A program made the translations under genes and the position numbers. Under the pieces are notes generated by a model that saw only the letters and a program-made list of their open reading frames with translations, made no database searches and was not told the DNA's origin. From the NCBI GenBank assembly GCA_000016765.1, contig CP000699.1, positions 930,001 to 994,000 of the forward strand: a stretch of DNA of 64,000 nt, written 5' to 3'. The DNA comes from Rhizorhabdus wittichii RW1 (lineage in GTDB: Bacteria; Pseudomonadota; Alphaproteobacteria; Sphingomonadales; Sphingomonadaceae). The stretch's first letter is position 1. Each line of letters starts with the position of its first letter. Below are positions 1-8,793 of the stretch, piece by piece.

Positions 1-46
1 TCGGCAGATCGTCCGGCTCGTCGCCGGCCTCGCCGGGGAGCGCTGA
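1..46 (+). CDS. C-terminal end of an upstream gene, possibly the 2Fe-2S subunit of a molybdenum hydroxylase
   Basis: An open frame enters from the left edge and ends with TGA at 44-46, giving RQIVRLVAGLAGER. The large molybdenum-binding subunit starts two bases later, so the two genes are almost certainly co-translated. The CoxS-type small subunit usually lies next to the large subunit and ends in a helix of the form YQxIVxAV, which this tail resembles. Only 14 residues are visible, so the family is an inference from position and weak similarity. Confidence 0.4.
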   Translation, partial: RQIVRLVAGLAGER

Positions 47-47
47 G

Positions 48-2429
48 ATGGACGCGCCGACGGCCCCCGGTTGCCGTTCGACCGGAAGCTCGGTCCAGCG
101 GCGCGGGCTGGCGCGGATCGTCGCGGGCAAGGCCGCCTATGTCCCCGACCAGCATCTGCCCGGCACGCTCGACATCGCCTTCGCGCGCAGTTCCGTCGCC
201 CACGCCCATATCCGTTCGATCGATGCCGGGCGGGCCGCCGCTCTGCCGGGCGTCGTCGCGGTCCGCACGATGCGCGACCTGCCCCATCTCGGCAGCCTGC
301 AATCGACCTGGGACGTGGCCGGCCAGCGCCGCTGCCCCGAACATGCGCTCGCGACCGACCGGCTGCGCCATGTCGGCCAGGCCTTCGCGGTGGTCGTGGC
401 CAACGACCGCGCCACCGCCGAGCGCGCCGCGGCGCTGGTCGAGATCGACCTGGAGCCGCTGCCCGCCATATTGTCGGTCGACGCGGCGCTGGAGCCGGAC
501 GCCCCCCGCCTCTATCCCGACTGGCCCGACAATGAGGCGGCCCGCTTCGAATGGCTGGTCGGCGATCCCGACGCCGCGCTGGACGGCGCCGCGCTGATCG
601 TCGAGGAGAGCTTCACCAGCCAGCGGGTCCACCCGCTCAGCCTGGAGACGCGCGGCATCGTCGCCGCGCCCGATGGCGAAGGCGGCGTGACCTTGTGGGT
701 GTCGACCCAGGCCCCGCATCAGGTGAGGATGGCGGTCGCATCGGCGCTCGGCCTGCCCGAGCATCGGCTGCGGGTGATCGTGCCCAATGTCGGCGGCGGC
801 TTCGGCATGAAGGCCTATCCCTATGCCGAGGAGGCGCTGCTCGCCCGCCTCGCCCTAGACCTCGACCGGCCGGTGCGCTGGATCGAGGGGCGTCGCGAAT
901 CCTTCGTCAGCTCGGTGATGGGACGCGACCAGCGGGTCGACCTGCGCGTCGGCTTCGACGCGACCGGACGCATCCTCGCGCTCGACGGGGTGGTCACGCT
1001 CGACAAGGGCGCGCTGATCGGCCAGTCGTCGATCGGCACGGCCTGGGTCGGCGCGGCCTTCCTCCCCGGCGGCTACGCCATCCCAACGGTCCGCATCGTC
1101 GCCCGCGCGATCGTCACCAACACGCCGCAGACCGGCGCCTATCGCGGCTATGGGCAGCCCGAGGCCAATCTCGCGCTCGAACGGACGCTCGACATCGCGG
1201 CGACGCGGCTCGGCATCAGTCCGGCCGACATCCGGCGGCGCAACTTCATCGCCCCGGCGCAAATGCCACACATGATCGCGACCGGCGCGACGCTCGACAG
1301 CGGCGACTATCCCCGCCTGCTCGACATGACGCTGGAACGCTTCGGCTATGAGCAGGCCCGCGCCCGCTGCGCCGCGACGGCGGCGTCATCGGTGCGACGC
1401 GGCGTCGGCATCGCCTGCTATATCGAGACGAGCAACATGGCGCCCTCGGCGGGGGCCGCCTATCTCGGCATCCGCTCCGGCAGCTTCGACCTGCTGACGA
1501 TCCGGATGGAGCCGACCGGCCATGTCCGCGTCGATACCGGCCAGACCGAGCTGGGACAGGGCATCTCCACCACCCTCGCGCAGCTTTGCGCCGACGAGCT
1601 GATGATGCCGGTGGAGGACGTCGTCGTCGCGCATGGCGACACTGCCCTCCCGTCCTTCACCTCCTACGGCACCGCCGGCAGCGCGGGGGCCGGGGTCGGC
1701 GGCGCGGCGGCAATCAAGGGCGCCGCCAAGCTGCGCGACAAGCTGCTGCTGTGGGGCGCGCACCTGCTCCAGCTCGACGCCGCGGCGGTCGAGCTGGCCA
1801 GCGCCCCATCCCTCGGCGAAGAAGGCCGTCCGCGCGCCGTGGTCCGCGACAAGGCCGATCCCGGCCGCCAGGTCGCCGTCTCCGAGATCGCCCGCGCCGC
1901 CTATTTCTTCCACGCCGCGCCGGATGGGGTCGATCCGGGGCTGGAGGCTTCGGTCGGCTATGATCCGCCGGGCTTCGCCATCTCCTATGGCACGGTGGCG
2001 GTCGAGGTCGCGGTCGACGCCGAAACCGGCAAGGTCACGATCGAGCGGATGACCTTCGGCCATGATTGCGGCCGGGTGATCAACCCCGCGATCGTCGAAG
2101 GCCAGATCAGCGGCGCAGTGGCCCAGGCGATCGGCGCGACCCTCTACGAGGCCGCGCGCTACGACGAGGAAGGCCGCCCGCTCTCCACCTCGCTGATCGA
2201 CTATATGCTGCCGCTCGCCGCCGACATGCCGCCGATCGACCTCGTCCATCTCGAAATCCCCTCCCCCCTCTATCCCCATGGGGTGAAGGGCGTCGGGGAA
2301 AGCGGCACCATCGCGGTGCCGGCGGCGATCATGAACGCCGTCCAGCACGCGATCGGCCCGGAGACGACGCTGACCACCCTGCCGCTGTCGGCCGAGCGCG
2401 TCTGGGAAGCGATGCGCGCGGCCGGCTGA
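48..2429 (+). CDS. Xanthine dehydrogenase family, molybdopterin-binding large subunit
   Basis: Large catalytic subunit (793 aa) of a molybdenum hydroxylase of the xanthine dehydrogenase/CO dehydrogenase (CoxL) family, which inserts a water-derived oxygen into a heterocycle, aldehyde or similar substrate. The glycine motif GGGFGMKAYPYAEE (about residue 248), AYRGYGQPEANLALER (about 364) and the C-terminal GVGESG with the presumed catalytic Glu (about 750) are visible. The AYRGYGQ loop is not the AYRCSFR of true CO dehydrogenase, so the substrate is probably organic. The start follows the upstream TGA by one base. The matching FAD subunit is at 9091-9909, 6.7 kb away, with opposite-strand genes in between. 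No signal peptide is seen. Confidence 0.93.
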   Translation: MDAPTAPGCRSTGSSVQRRGLARIVAGKAAYVPDQHLPGTLDIAFARSSVAHAHIRSIDAGRAAALPGVVAVRTMRDLPHLGSLQSTWDVAGQRRCPEHALATDRLRHVGQAFAVVVANDRATAERAAALVEIDLEPLPAILSVDAALEPDAPRLYPDWPDNEAARFEWLVGDPDAALDGAALIVEESFTSQRVHPLSLETRGIVAAPDGEGGVTLWVSTQAPHQVRMAVASALGLPEHRLRVIVPNVGGGFGMKAYPYAEEALLARLALDLDRPVRWIEGRRESFVSSVMGRDQRVDLRVGFDATGRILALDGVVTLDKGALIGQSSIGTAWVGAAFLPGGYAIPTVRIVARAIVTNTPQTGAYRGYGQPEANLALERTLDIAATRLGISPADIRRRNFIAPAQMPHMIATGATLDSGDYPRLLDMTLERFGYEQARARCAATAASSVRRGVGIACYIETSNMAPSAGAAYLGIRSGSFDLLTIRMEPTGHVRVDTGQTELGQGISTTLAQLCADELMMPVEDVVVAHGDTALPSFTSYGTAGSAGAGVGGAAAIKGAAKLRDKLLLWGAHLLQLDAAAVELASAPSLGEEGRPRAVVRDKADPGRQVAVSEIARAAYFFHAAPDGVDPGLEASVGYDPPGFAISYGTVAVEVAVDAETGKVTIERMTFGHDCGRVINPAIVEGQISGAVAQAIGATLYEAARYDEEGRPLSTSLIDYMLPLAADMPPIDLVHLEIPSPLYPHGVKGVGESGTIAVPAAIMNAVQHAIGPETTLTTLPLSAERVWEAMRAAG

Positions 2430-2441
2430 ACTCCAGAAACG

Positions 2442-2471
2442 AAAAGGCCGGGCGCGCGCACGCACCCGGCC
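2442..2471 (-). terminator. Rho-independent terminator of the RidA-Rieske-TonB operon
   Basis: GC-rich hairpin with arms 2446-2456 and 2461-2471 (one G-T pair), followed on the minus strand by a TTTT run at 2442-2445. It lies just past the end of the RidA gene and between convergent genes. Confidence 0.7.
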
Positions 2472-2489
2472 CCGGCCGTCCCCGCGGGA

Positions 2490-2891
2490 TCAGCGGTTGA
2501 AATAGGCGATCGCCTCGATCTCGATCATGAAATCGGTGTTGACGAGCCGGTTGATCTCGACCCCGGTCGCGGCCGGCGGGACGACACCCTGGTAGAAGTC
2601 CGCCCGCGCCTGCGCGCCTTCGAAGAACTTGTCCATGTCGGTGACGTAGATCGTCTCCTTGACGATGTCGGTCGGGTCGAGGCCGTGATGCTTCAGCGTC
2701 TTGCCGATATCGACGTAGATCGAACGCATCTGCGCGCCCATGTCGCCGACATTGGTCGGGGTGCCGTCATTGTCCCAGCTCACGCTGCCCGAGATGAACA
2801 GGAAATCGCCGGCGCGGACCGCCTGCGAAAAGCCATAGTCGTCCTCGATCGGCCGCAGGCGAAAAGCCTTGTCGATATCCACCATGATCAT
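2490..2891 (-). CDS. RidA/YjgF/UK114 family protein lacking the deaminase arginine
   Basis: A 133-aa protein of the Rid family, trimeric enzymes that hydrolyse reactive enamine/imine intermediates. The length and the C-terminal EIEAIAYF strand fit the family. Where canonical RidA has PARSCV with the substrate-binding Arg, this protein has PPAATGV, so it belongs to a Rid group without that residue and may not be an imine deaminase. The start is preceded by AAGGAG. It is the last gene of a minus-strand operon after the TonB receptor and Rieske oxygenase, so it may act on an intermediate of that pathway. Confidence 0.88.
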   Translation of the reverse strand: MIMVDIDKAFRLRPIEDDYGFSQAVRAGDFLFISGSVSWDNDGTPTNVGDMGAQMRSIYVDIGKTLKHHGLDPTDIVKETIYVTDMDKFFEGAQARADFYQGVVPPAATGVEINRLVNTDFMIEIEAIAYFNR

Positions 2892-2907
2892 ACTCCTTCG
2901 TGAAAAT

Positions 2908-2939
2908 GGAGGATGCCGGCGGGCCCGCCGGCATCCTCC
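2908..2939 (-). terminator. Perfect 16-bp hairpin between the Rieske oxygenase and RidA genes
   Basis: Arms 2908-2923 and 2924-2939 are exact reverse complements with no spacer. On the minus strand the hairpin is followed by ATTTTC and then the AAGGAG site of the RidA gene. It looks like a terminator or an RNA stabiliser that sets the level of RidA relative to the genes before it. Confidence 0.6.
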
Positions 2940-2948
2940 CCAAAACGG

Positions 2949-4004
2949 CTAGTGAATGAACGGAGCGCTCGGATGGGCGCGCGGATAGGTCCTCAGATAA
3001 TCGAGGAACCGCCCGAGCGTCTTGTCGGACTTGGTGAGCGTGCCGGGCCGGTATTTGATCGTGTTCAGCACGGCCAGGTCCTCGTTCACGACCTTGCCCT
3101 CGAACGCCATCATCTCCTTGAGCAGGGCGAGGCCGGCGGCATTGCCGTCGTCCTTCGACCTGGCGGTCACGATCCCGCCGAAGATCTCGGACTTGTTGGG
3201 GCGGATGCAGCTGAAGATCGCGAAGCCGCCATACCAGCGCCCGTTGTGCGTGCCTTCCTGGAAGAAGATGTTCGAGCCGTGGATGCCCAGCCGCCAGGCC
3301 AGTTCGGCCTCGCCCTTCTGGTTCCCCTCGCCGGTGCCGCCCGCGAAATTATAGTCGAAGCCCCATTCGTGCCAGCGGACCAGCTTGTGCGGGTCGTCAT
3401 GGCCGAAGGTGACGCCGTGGAGCACCTTGAGATGCTGCATGTCCGGGGTGTTGGCGGCGAACACCCAGCCGTCGCAGTCCATCACCGCCGCCCGGAAGGT
3501 GCTGAGGTTCAGATCGGCCTCCGGCTTCTCGAAGAAGTCGGGAAAGTCGAACAGCGGCTTGACGCCGTTGAACGCCATGACCAGCCCGAGCCGCTCGATC
3601 GTCGGGAATTTGAAGAGACGCGCGGTGCGCGGCGGATGATCGCCGATCGCGGTCTTCACGCATTGCCCCGCCGAATTGAACTGCCAGTGGTGGAACGGGC
3701 ATTGGACATTGTCGCCGATCACCGCGCCGATGCCGATATCGGCGCCGACATGCGGGCAGTAGGCGCTCATCACATGCGCCGTCCCGTCGGTGTCGCGATA
3801 GGCGATCACCCGCCCGCCGAGGAATTCCCGGCTGATCACTCGGCCGGCCTCCAGCTCGTCGCTCAGGCAGATCGGCCACCAGGTCTGCGTGAAGACGCCG
3901 TTCTCCCCCTCGGCCGGGATGGGCGCGGCGAGGTGCCGGACCGGGATGTCGACCTCCTCGTCATGGTTCTGCTGCGGCTGGCCGGTCATGGCAGGATTCT
4001 CCAT
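2949..4004 (-). CDS. Rieske non-heme iron oxygenase, single-component oxygenase type
   Basis: A 351-aa oxygenase. The Rieske cluster ligands are C83, H85, C102 and H105 (CPH-x16-CPFH) and the mononuclear iron site is D188-x2-H191-x4-H196 (DMQHLKVLH). The short form without a beta subunit resembles the VanA/KshA type of monooxygenases and demethylases, which need a separate reductase; none is adjacent. A second possible start is Met6. It sits 86 bases after the TonB receptor in the same direction, which suggests that the receptor imports its substrate. Confidence 0.9.
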   Translation of the reverse strand: MENPAMTGQPQQNHDEEVDIPVRHLAAPIPAEGENGVFTQTWWPICLSDELEAGRVISREFLGGRVIAYRDTDGTAHVMSAYCPHVGADIGIGAVIGDNVQCPFHHWQFNSAGQCVKTAIGDHPPRTARLFKFPTIERLGLVMAFNGVKPLFDFPDFFEKPEADLNLSTFRAAVMDCDGWVFAANTPDMQHLKVLHGVTFGHDDPHKLVRWHEWGFDYNFAGGTGEGNQKGEAELAWRLGIHGSNIFFQEGTHNGRWYGGFAIFSCIRPNKSEIFGGIVTARSKDDGNAAGLALLKEMMAFEGKVVNEDLAVLNTIKYRPGTLTKSDKTLGRFLDYLRTYPRAHPSAPFIH

Positions 4005-4044
4005 ATCGTCTGGGTTGGGGGTTCGCCGTCTCGCGGGCCGGGCG

Positions 4045-4079
4045 CCGGAAGGACGGCGGCCGACGCCGCCGCCTTCCGG
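4045..4079. other. Strong intergenic hairpin without a T tail
   Basis: Arms of 8 + 7 pairs (4045-4052 and 4054-4060 against 65-71 and 72-79 of the same hundred) with one bulged A at 4053 and a CGAC loop. It lies between the TonB receptor and the Rieske oxygenase. Neither side has a T run, so an RNA processing or stabilising role is as likely as termination. Confidence 0.5.
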
Positions 4080-4090
4080 CCCCGCGTCCG

Positions 4091-6445
4091 TCAGTAGCGC
4101 CAGCTCGCCTGCAGCCCGTAGGTCCGGGGCATGCCGGTGAAGCGGACGATCGACGACAGGCTGTCGAGAACGTTGGTCCAGTAATATTTGTTGGTGAGGT
4201 TGCGGACGAAGGCGCCGACCTTCACCTTGTTCTCGCCGAAGGAGACGCCCGCGCGCACGTCGATCAGCGTATAGGCCTTGATCACCTGTCGCGTATCGGC
4301 GGCGGTGAAGGCGGTGTCGCGGTTCGACAGCACCGAGGAGGTCGCGCTGTTGTAGACCGCCGAGACGCCGGCATAGCCTTCATGCCCGGTGCCGAGCGGG
4401 AAGCGATATTCGGCATCGCCGACCAGCGACCATTTGGGCGCATAGGGGAAGCGCTGCCCCTTGAAGTTGGTCGGCGTCCCGAAGGCGTCGAAACCGTCAT
4501 ATTTGGTCACCCGCGTTTCGAGATAGGTGCCGCCCGCGCTGAGCGTCAGCCCCTCGACCGGACGCAGGGTCAGCGACGCCTCGATGCCCTTGCTCCAGCT
4601 GCTCGGGATCTGGACCAGGCCGTCGAGCGTGCCGAACAGCGGATCGGGCTTGCGGCTGCGGAGCTGCTTGTTCTTGTAGTCGTTGTAGAAGCCCGCGATC
4701 GTCAGCTCGCCGAGCCGGTCGGGCAGCGACGCCTTGAGGCCCAGTTCGTAGGTGAGCACCGATTCCTGGTGGACCGGCAGCAGGCCGGTATAGCTGACCA
4801 CCGAAGCGGTCGGGAAGCTGCCCGCCTTGTAGCCCTTGGCGATGCGGCCATAGACCATCGCCTTGTCGCTGAGCTTATAGTCGACGACCGCGTTCCACGA
4901 GAGATTGTCCTCGTTGAGCTTGTCGAACAGCAGCGGATCGTAGGTCTGCGGGAAGTTCGGCGTGAACACCGAGCATTGCCCGTCGACGAGGCTGGTCCCG
5001 AAGATCTGGTTGAACCAGTCGGCGGTGACGCCGAGCACGAAGGAGCAGCCGCTGAACGAACGCTTCACATTGGTATAGCGCGCGCCGGCGGTCACCTTCA
5101 CCCGGTCGGAGAGCTGGACCTCGCCGTTGAGGAAGGCGGCATAGGTCTTCGAGATCTGATGGGTGAAGCTGTAGGTATATTCGGGCAGCAGATGGCCGGG
5201 CACGAAATAGAGCGGGTCGGCCGAGACCGACTGGCCGATATTGTAGAAGATCCGGTCGTAGACGTTGAACCGGTCATAGTTGAGGCCCGAGGTGATCCGG
5301 ACCTTGTCGAAGTCGGCGTTGAGCCGCAGCTCCTGCGAGAAGGCGTGGATATAGCCGGTCGTGTTGTTGTCGGCCGAGTTGAGCATGGTGCCGTCGAAGT
5401 CCTGCACCGAATCGGTCTTGTAGCGCGAGTAGGAGGTGATCGAGATCAGCTTGAGATTGTCGGTCAGCCCCTTTTCGAGGCGCAGCGATCCCTGGACGAA
5501 GCTGTCGTCGCGCTTGTTCGCGCGGCCGTAGACGCCCGCCCCCCAGTCGGCCGAGCGATTGTCGTGCGGCGGTCGCGGATAGGCGCGGAACGCCGCGGCC
5601 TCCGGGTTGCCGCAGGTGCCGGCGGTCGACGCCCCGCAGCTGTCGACCAGCAGCTGGGGCGCCTGGGTGTCGCCCCGGTCCTGCCAGGCGCTCACCATCG
5701 CGCGGACGGTGAAGTCGGGCCCGGCGTCCCAGGTGACGATGGCGCGGCCCTGGAGCTGCTTGACCTTGCCGAGATCGTCGTTGCGGGTGATGCTCTTCTG
5801 CCAGGCGCCGCCCTGGACGACGCGCGCCGCGACGCGGGCCGAGACCTTGTCGCTCAGCGGGCCGCTGACGAAACCCTGCGCGTCATAGGTGGAGAAACGC
5901 GACAGCGTGAGATCGGCGCCCGCCGCGAGCGTGGAGGTCGGCTGCGCGGCGATATAGTTGATCGCGCCGCCGGTCGTGTTCTGGCCGAACAGCGTCCCCT
6001 GCGGCCCCTTGAGCACCTCGACCCGCTGGAGGTCGAGCACCGCGAGCTTGGTCGTCGCGCTGAACGGTAGCGGCACCTCGTCGACATAGACCGCGACGGT
6101 GGGCGCGGCCGACAGGCTGGTCTCGTAGAAGCCGATGCCGCGCATCGTGTAGACCGGCGTGTTGAACGGCGACGGCTGGACGGTGAGGCCGGGCACGATC
6201 TTCACCAGGTCCTCGGGCGAGCGGACGCCGGCGCTGAGCAGCTTGTCGCCGCTGGCGATGGTCAGCGACATCGGCACGGTCCGCGCGCTTTCCTCGCGCT
6301 TGTTGGCGGTGACGATGATCTCGGCCGGGTCGTCCGCGACCCCGGACGACGCTTCGGCCGCGTGGAGCGGGGTGGTCAGCCCCTGGCTCGCGACGACCGT
6401 CAGGCAACTGGCCGCAAGCAGCCGGGCAATGGTGGAATTGGCCAT
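4091..6445 (-). CDS. TonB-dependent outer membrane receptor
   Basis: A 784-aa receptor with an N-terminal signal peptide (cleavage near residue 29), a plug domain starting around residue 43 (EIIVTANKREE TonB-box region, then VRSPEDLVKIVPGLTV and LKGPQGTLFGQNTTGGAINY) and a 22-strand barrel ending in an aromatic residue (WRY). Receptors of this sphingomonad type often import plant- or pollutant-derived aromatics or terpenoids, not only siderophores. It heads the operon with the Rieske oxygenase and RidA and is divergent from the E1 genes, which supports a catabolic role. Confidence 0.95.
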   Translation of the reverse strand: MANSTIARLLAASCLTVVASQGLTTPLHAAEASSGVADDPAEIIVTANKREESARTVPMSLTIASGDKLLSAGVRSPEDLVKIVPGLTVQPSPFNTPVYTMRGIGFYETSLSAAPTVAVYVDEVPLPFSATTKLAVLDLQRVEVLKGPQGTLFGQNTTGGAINYIAAQPTSTLAAGADLTLSRFSTYDAQGFVSGPLSDKVSARVAARVVQGGAWQKSITRNDDLGKVKQLQGRAIVTWDAGPDFTVRAMVSAWQDRGDTQAPQLLVDSCGASTAGTCGNPEAAAFRAYPRPPHDNRSADWGAGVYGRANKRDDSFVQGSLRLEKGLTDNLKLISITSYSRYKTDSVQDFDGTMLNSADNNTTGYIHAFSQELRLNADFDKVRITSGLNYDRFNVYDRIFYNIGQSVSADPLYFVPGHLLPEYTYSFTHQISKTYAAFLNGEVQLSDRVKVTAGARYTNVKRSFSGCSFVLGVTADWFNQIFGTSLVDGQCSVFTPNFPQTYDPLLFDKLNEDNLSWNAVVDYKLSDKAMVYGRIAKGYKAGSFPTASVVSYTGLLPVHQESVLTYELGLKASLPDRLGELTIAGFYNDYKNKQLRSRKPDPLFGTLDGLVQIPSSWSKGIEASLTLRPVEGLTLSAGGTYLETRVTKYDGFDAFGTPTNFKGQRFPYAPKWSLVGDAEYRFPLGTGHEGYAGVSAVYNSATSSVLSNRDTAFTAADTRQVIKAYTLIDVRAGVSFGENKVKVGAFVRNLTNKYYWTNVLDSLSSIVRFTGMPRTYGLQASWRY

Positions 6446-6789
6446 GGTTCGATCCCCTCTTTTATTGAGTCATTGAAGCCAACGAGGCTCGGATAATCCC
6501 GGCGAACCCCCACTTCGCGATAGCCCATAAATCTGGACGGCCACCCGGCCGGTCCGCTCGGCCCTCCCACCTCCAACCCCACCCGATTCATGGGGGTCGG
6601 TCCGGAAACGCCCGGTTCCGCGAGGGTTCGCCAGCTCCCTGCCCGGCTGCCCCTACCCCATTTTTTTCGGGGCTGCCCTCGTCCGGCGATCGCGCCATGG
6701 ATCGCGGGACAGTGGGCGCGGACCTCCCGCCGCCATGCCGTTCATAGAACAATGCCGGACCTCGGCCCGGACCCTGGAGAGACGGAGAG
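6446..6789. other. 344-base divergent intergenic region
   Basis: Separates the TonB receptor from the E1 alpha gene and must hold both promoters. The E1 alpha gene has a GGAGAGACGGAGAG ribosome-binding region just before its ATG. Short frames in it show no recognisable protein. No clear operator dyad was found. Confidence 0.6.
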
Positions 6790-7773
6790 ATGTCGAACTA
6801 TCCGAAGCCCGACGGCCCCACCCTGCGGGCCATCTACGAGAAAGCCGCCCGCATCCAGTTCAACGACGAGCGGGTGATCAAGGAGATCAAGGCCGGCAAG
6901 CTGGTGATGCCCTTCTACAGCACCCGTGGCCAGGAGATCATACCGGCGGCGATCTCGGTGTCGCTCACCGACGACGACTATGTGAACACCATCTATCGCG
7001 GCGGCCACGACCAGATCGCCAAGGGCTTCCCGCTCCCCGACTATTGGGCCGAGATCGCCGGCCGCGTGACCGGCGCCTGCAAGGGCAAGGGCGGCCCGAT
7101 GCACCTGACCTATCCCGCCAAGGGGATCATGGTGACGACCGGCATCGTCGGCAGCACCGCCCCGATCGCCAACGGGCTCGCCTGGGCGGCCAAGCTCGAA
7201 GGCAAGGGCCGCGTCACCATCGCCAATTTCGGGGACGGCGCCGCCAATATCGGCGCGGTCCACGAGGCGATGAACATGGCCGCGCTGTGGCAGCTGCCGG
7301 TGATCTTCGTCTGCCAGAACAACGCCTATGCCGAGCATACCTCGATGGCGCGGTCGACCCGGGTGGACAGCTACGCCAAGCGCGCCGCCGGCTATGCGAT
7401 GGAGGGCATCCGGGTCGACGGCAACGATCCCGACGAGATGTACGGCGCGGCGCGCTGGGCGATCGACCGCGCCCGCGCCGGCGAGGGGCCGACCTTCATC
7501 GAGGCGACCACCTTCCGCTTCAACGGCCACCTGATCGGCGAAGCCGGCGGCTATATGGACAAGGAGCTCTACGCCGCGTCGCAGACCCGCGATCCGATGC
7601 CGATCCTGCGCCGCCGTCTCGTCGACCAGGGAATCGCCGCGGCCGGGGAGCTCGACGCGCTCGACGCCTCGATCCGCGCCGAGATCGATGCGGCGGTCCA
7701 GGCGGCCTACGCCGCCGACTATCCCGATCCTTCCGAACTGAAGGTCGACGTGCTCGTCGACGCGATCGCCTGA
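6790..7773 (+). CDS. Thiamine diphosphate-dependent dehydrogenase E1 alpha subunit (acetoin/pyruvate type)
   Basis: A 327-aa alpha subunit of a 2-oxoacid or acetoin dehydrogenase complex. The ThDP-binding motif runs from GDG (148-150) to NN (177-178), and the STRGQE segment (44-49) matches the family. It forms an alpha2beta2 E1 with the next gene, transferring a cleaved acyl unit to a lipoyl group. The nearest named family is AcoA, but the neighbours are catabolic genes (molybdenum hydroxylase, acyl-CoA ligase), so acetoin itself is not established as substrate. Confidence 0.92.
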   Translation: MSNYPKPDGPTLRAIYEKAARIQFNDERVIKEIKAGKLVMPFYSTRGQEIIPAAISVSLTDDDYVNTIYRGGHDQIAKGFPLPDYWAEIAGRVTGACKGKGGPMHLTYPAKGIMVTTGIVGSTAPIANGLAWAAKLEGKGRVTIANFGDGAANIGAVHEAMNMAALWQLPVIFVCQNNAYAEHTSMARSTRVDSYAKRAAGYAMEGIRVDGNDPDEMYGAARWAIDRARAGEGPTFIEATTFRFNGHLIGEAGGYMDKELYAASQTRDPMPILRRRLVDQGIAAAGELDALDASIRAEIDAAVQAAYAADYPDPSELKVDVLVDAIA

Positions 7774-7787
7774 GCGGAGACACGACC

Positions 7788-8771
7788 ATGACCGAACCCG
7801 TCAAGATGACGATGATCGACGCGATCAACCGCGCCCTCCACGACGCGATGGAGGAGAATGGGAAGATATTGCTGCTCGGCGAGGACGTCGCCGATCCCGA
7901 GGACGGCGGCGTCTTCGGCGCGACCAGGGGGCTTTCGACCAGGTTCGGCGAGGACCGGGTCAAATCGACGCCGATCTCCGAACAGGCGATCGTCGGCGCC
8001 GCGATCGGCGCCTCGCTGGTCGGCTATCGCCCGGTCGCCGAGGTCATGCTGATGAACTTCATGACCGTCGCGATGGACATGCTGGTCAACCACGCCGCCA
8101 AGCTGCGCTTCATGTCGGGCGGCCAGACGAGCGTGCCGATCACGGTGCGCACGATGACCGGCAGCGGCCTCTCGCTCGGCGGGCAACATAGCGATTTCGT
8201 CGAGGCCTGGTTCGCGCATACCGCCGGCATGAAGGTGGTGATCCCGTCGAGCGCCAACGACGCCTATGGCCTGCTCCGCTCGGCGATCGACGACGCCGAT
8301 CCGGTGATCTTCGTCGAGACTCTGCCGATCTACTGGGCGCAGGGCGAAGTGAGCTTCGAACGGATTCCGATCGGCAAGGCCCGCGTGTGCCGCGAAGGCA
8401 GCGACCTGACGATCATCGCCTATGGGCAGATGGTGTCGCACAGCCTGACCGTCGCGACCGAACTCGCCAAGCAGGGCAAGTCGGTCGAGGTGATCGACCT
8501 CCGGACCGTATCCCCCTGGGACCGGGAGACGGTGCTGGCGAGCGTCGCCAAGACGGGCCGCGCGCTGATCGTCCATGAGGCGGTCAAGGAATATGGCGTC
8601 GGTGCCGAGATCGCCTCGGTGATCGGCGAGGCGCTGTTCGGCCGGCTCGTGGCGCCGGTCCAGCGGCTCGGCGCCGCCTATTGCCCGGTGCCGTTCAGCA
8701 AGCCGCTCGAACAGGCCTTCGCCCCCAATGCCGAGAGCATCGGCGCCGCGGCGGCCGCGCTGCTTTCCTGA
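7788..8771 (+). CDS. Thiamine diphosphate-dependent dehydrogenase E1 beta subunit
   Basis: A 327-aa transketolase-like beta subunit. The ATG at 7788 lies 14 bases after the alpha stop. LLLGEDVADPEDGGVFGATRGL, the EQAIVGAAIGASLVGYRPVAEVM segment and the C-terminal VIDLRTVSPWD and VHEAVKEYGVGAEIA strands are typical of AcoB/PdhB. The frame is open further upstream inside the alpha gene, but that extension has no family similarity. It pairs with the alpha subunit and is followed 22 bases later by the lipoyl protein. Confidence 0.93.
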   Translation: MTEPVKMTMIDAINRALHDAMEENGKILLLGEDVADPEDGGVFGATRGLSTRFGEDRVKSTPISEQAIVGAAIGASLVGYRPVAEVMLMNFMTVAMDMLVNHAAKLRFMSGGQTSVPITVRTMTGSGLSLGGQHSDFVEAWFAHTAGMKVVIPSSANDAYGLLRSAIDDADPVIFVETLPIYWAQGEVSFERIPIGKARVCREGSDLTIIAYGQMVSHSLTVATELAKQGKSVEVIDLRTVSPWDRETVLASVAKTGRALIVHEAVKEYGVGAEIASVIGEALFGRLVAPVQRLGAAYCPVPFSKPLEQAFAPNAESIGAAAAALLS

Positions 8772-8793
8772 CGAAGAGGATCGGAACCGGACG

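Noticed and set aside
4382-6070. A 562-codon plus-strand frame opposite the TonB receptor
   Set aside because: Antisense shadow; the receptor frame has clear plug and barrel motifs.
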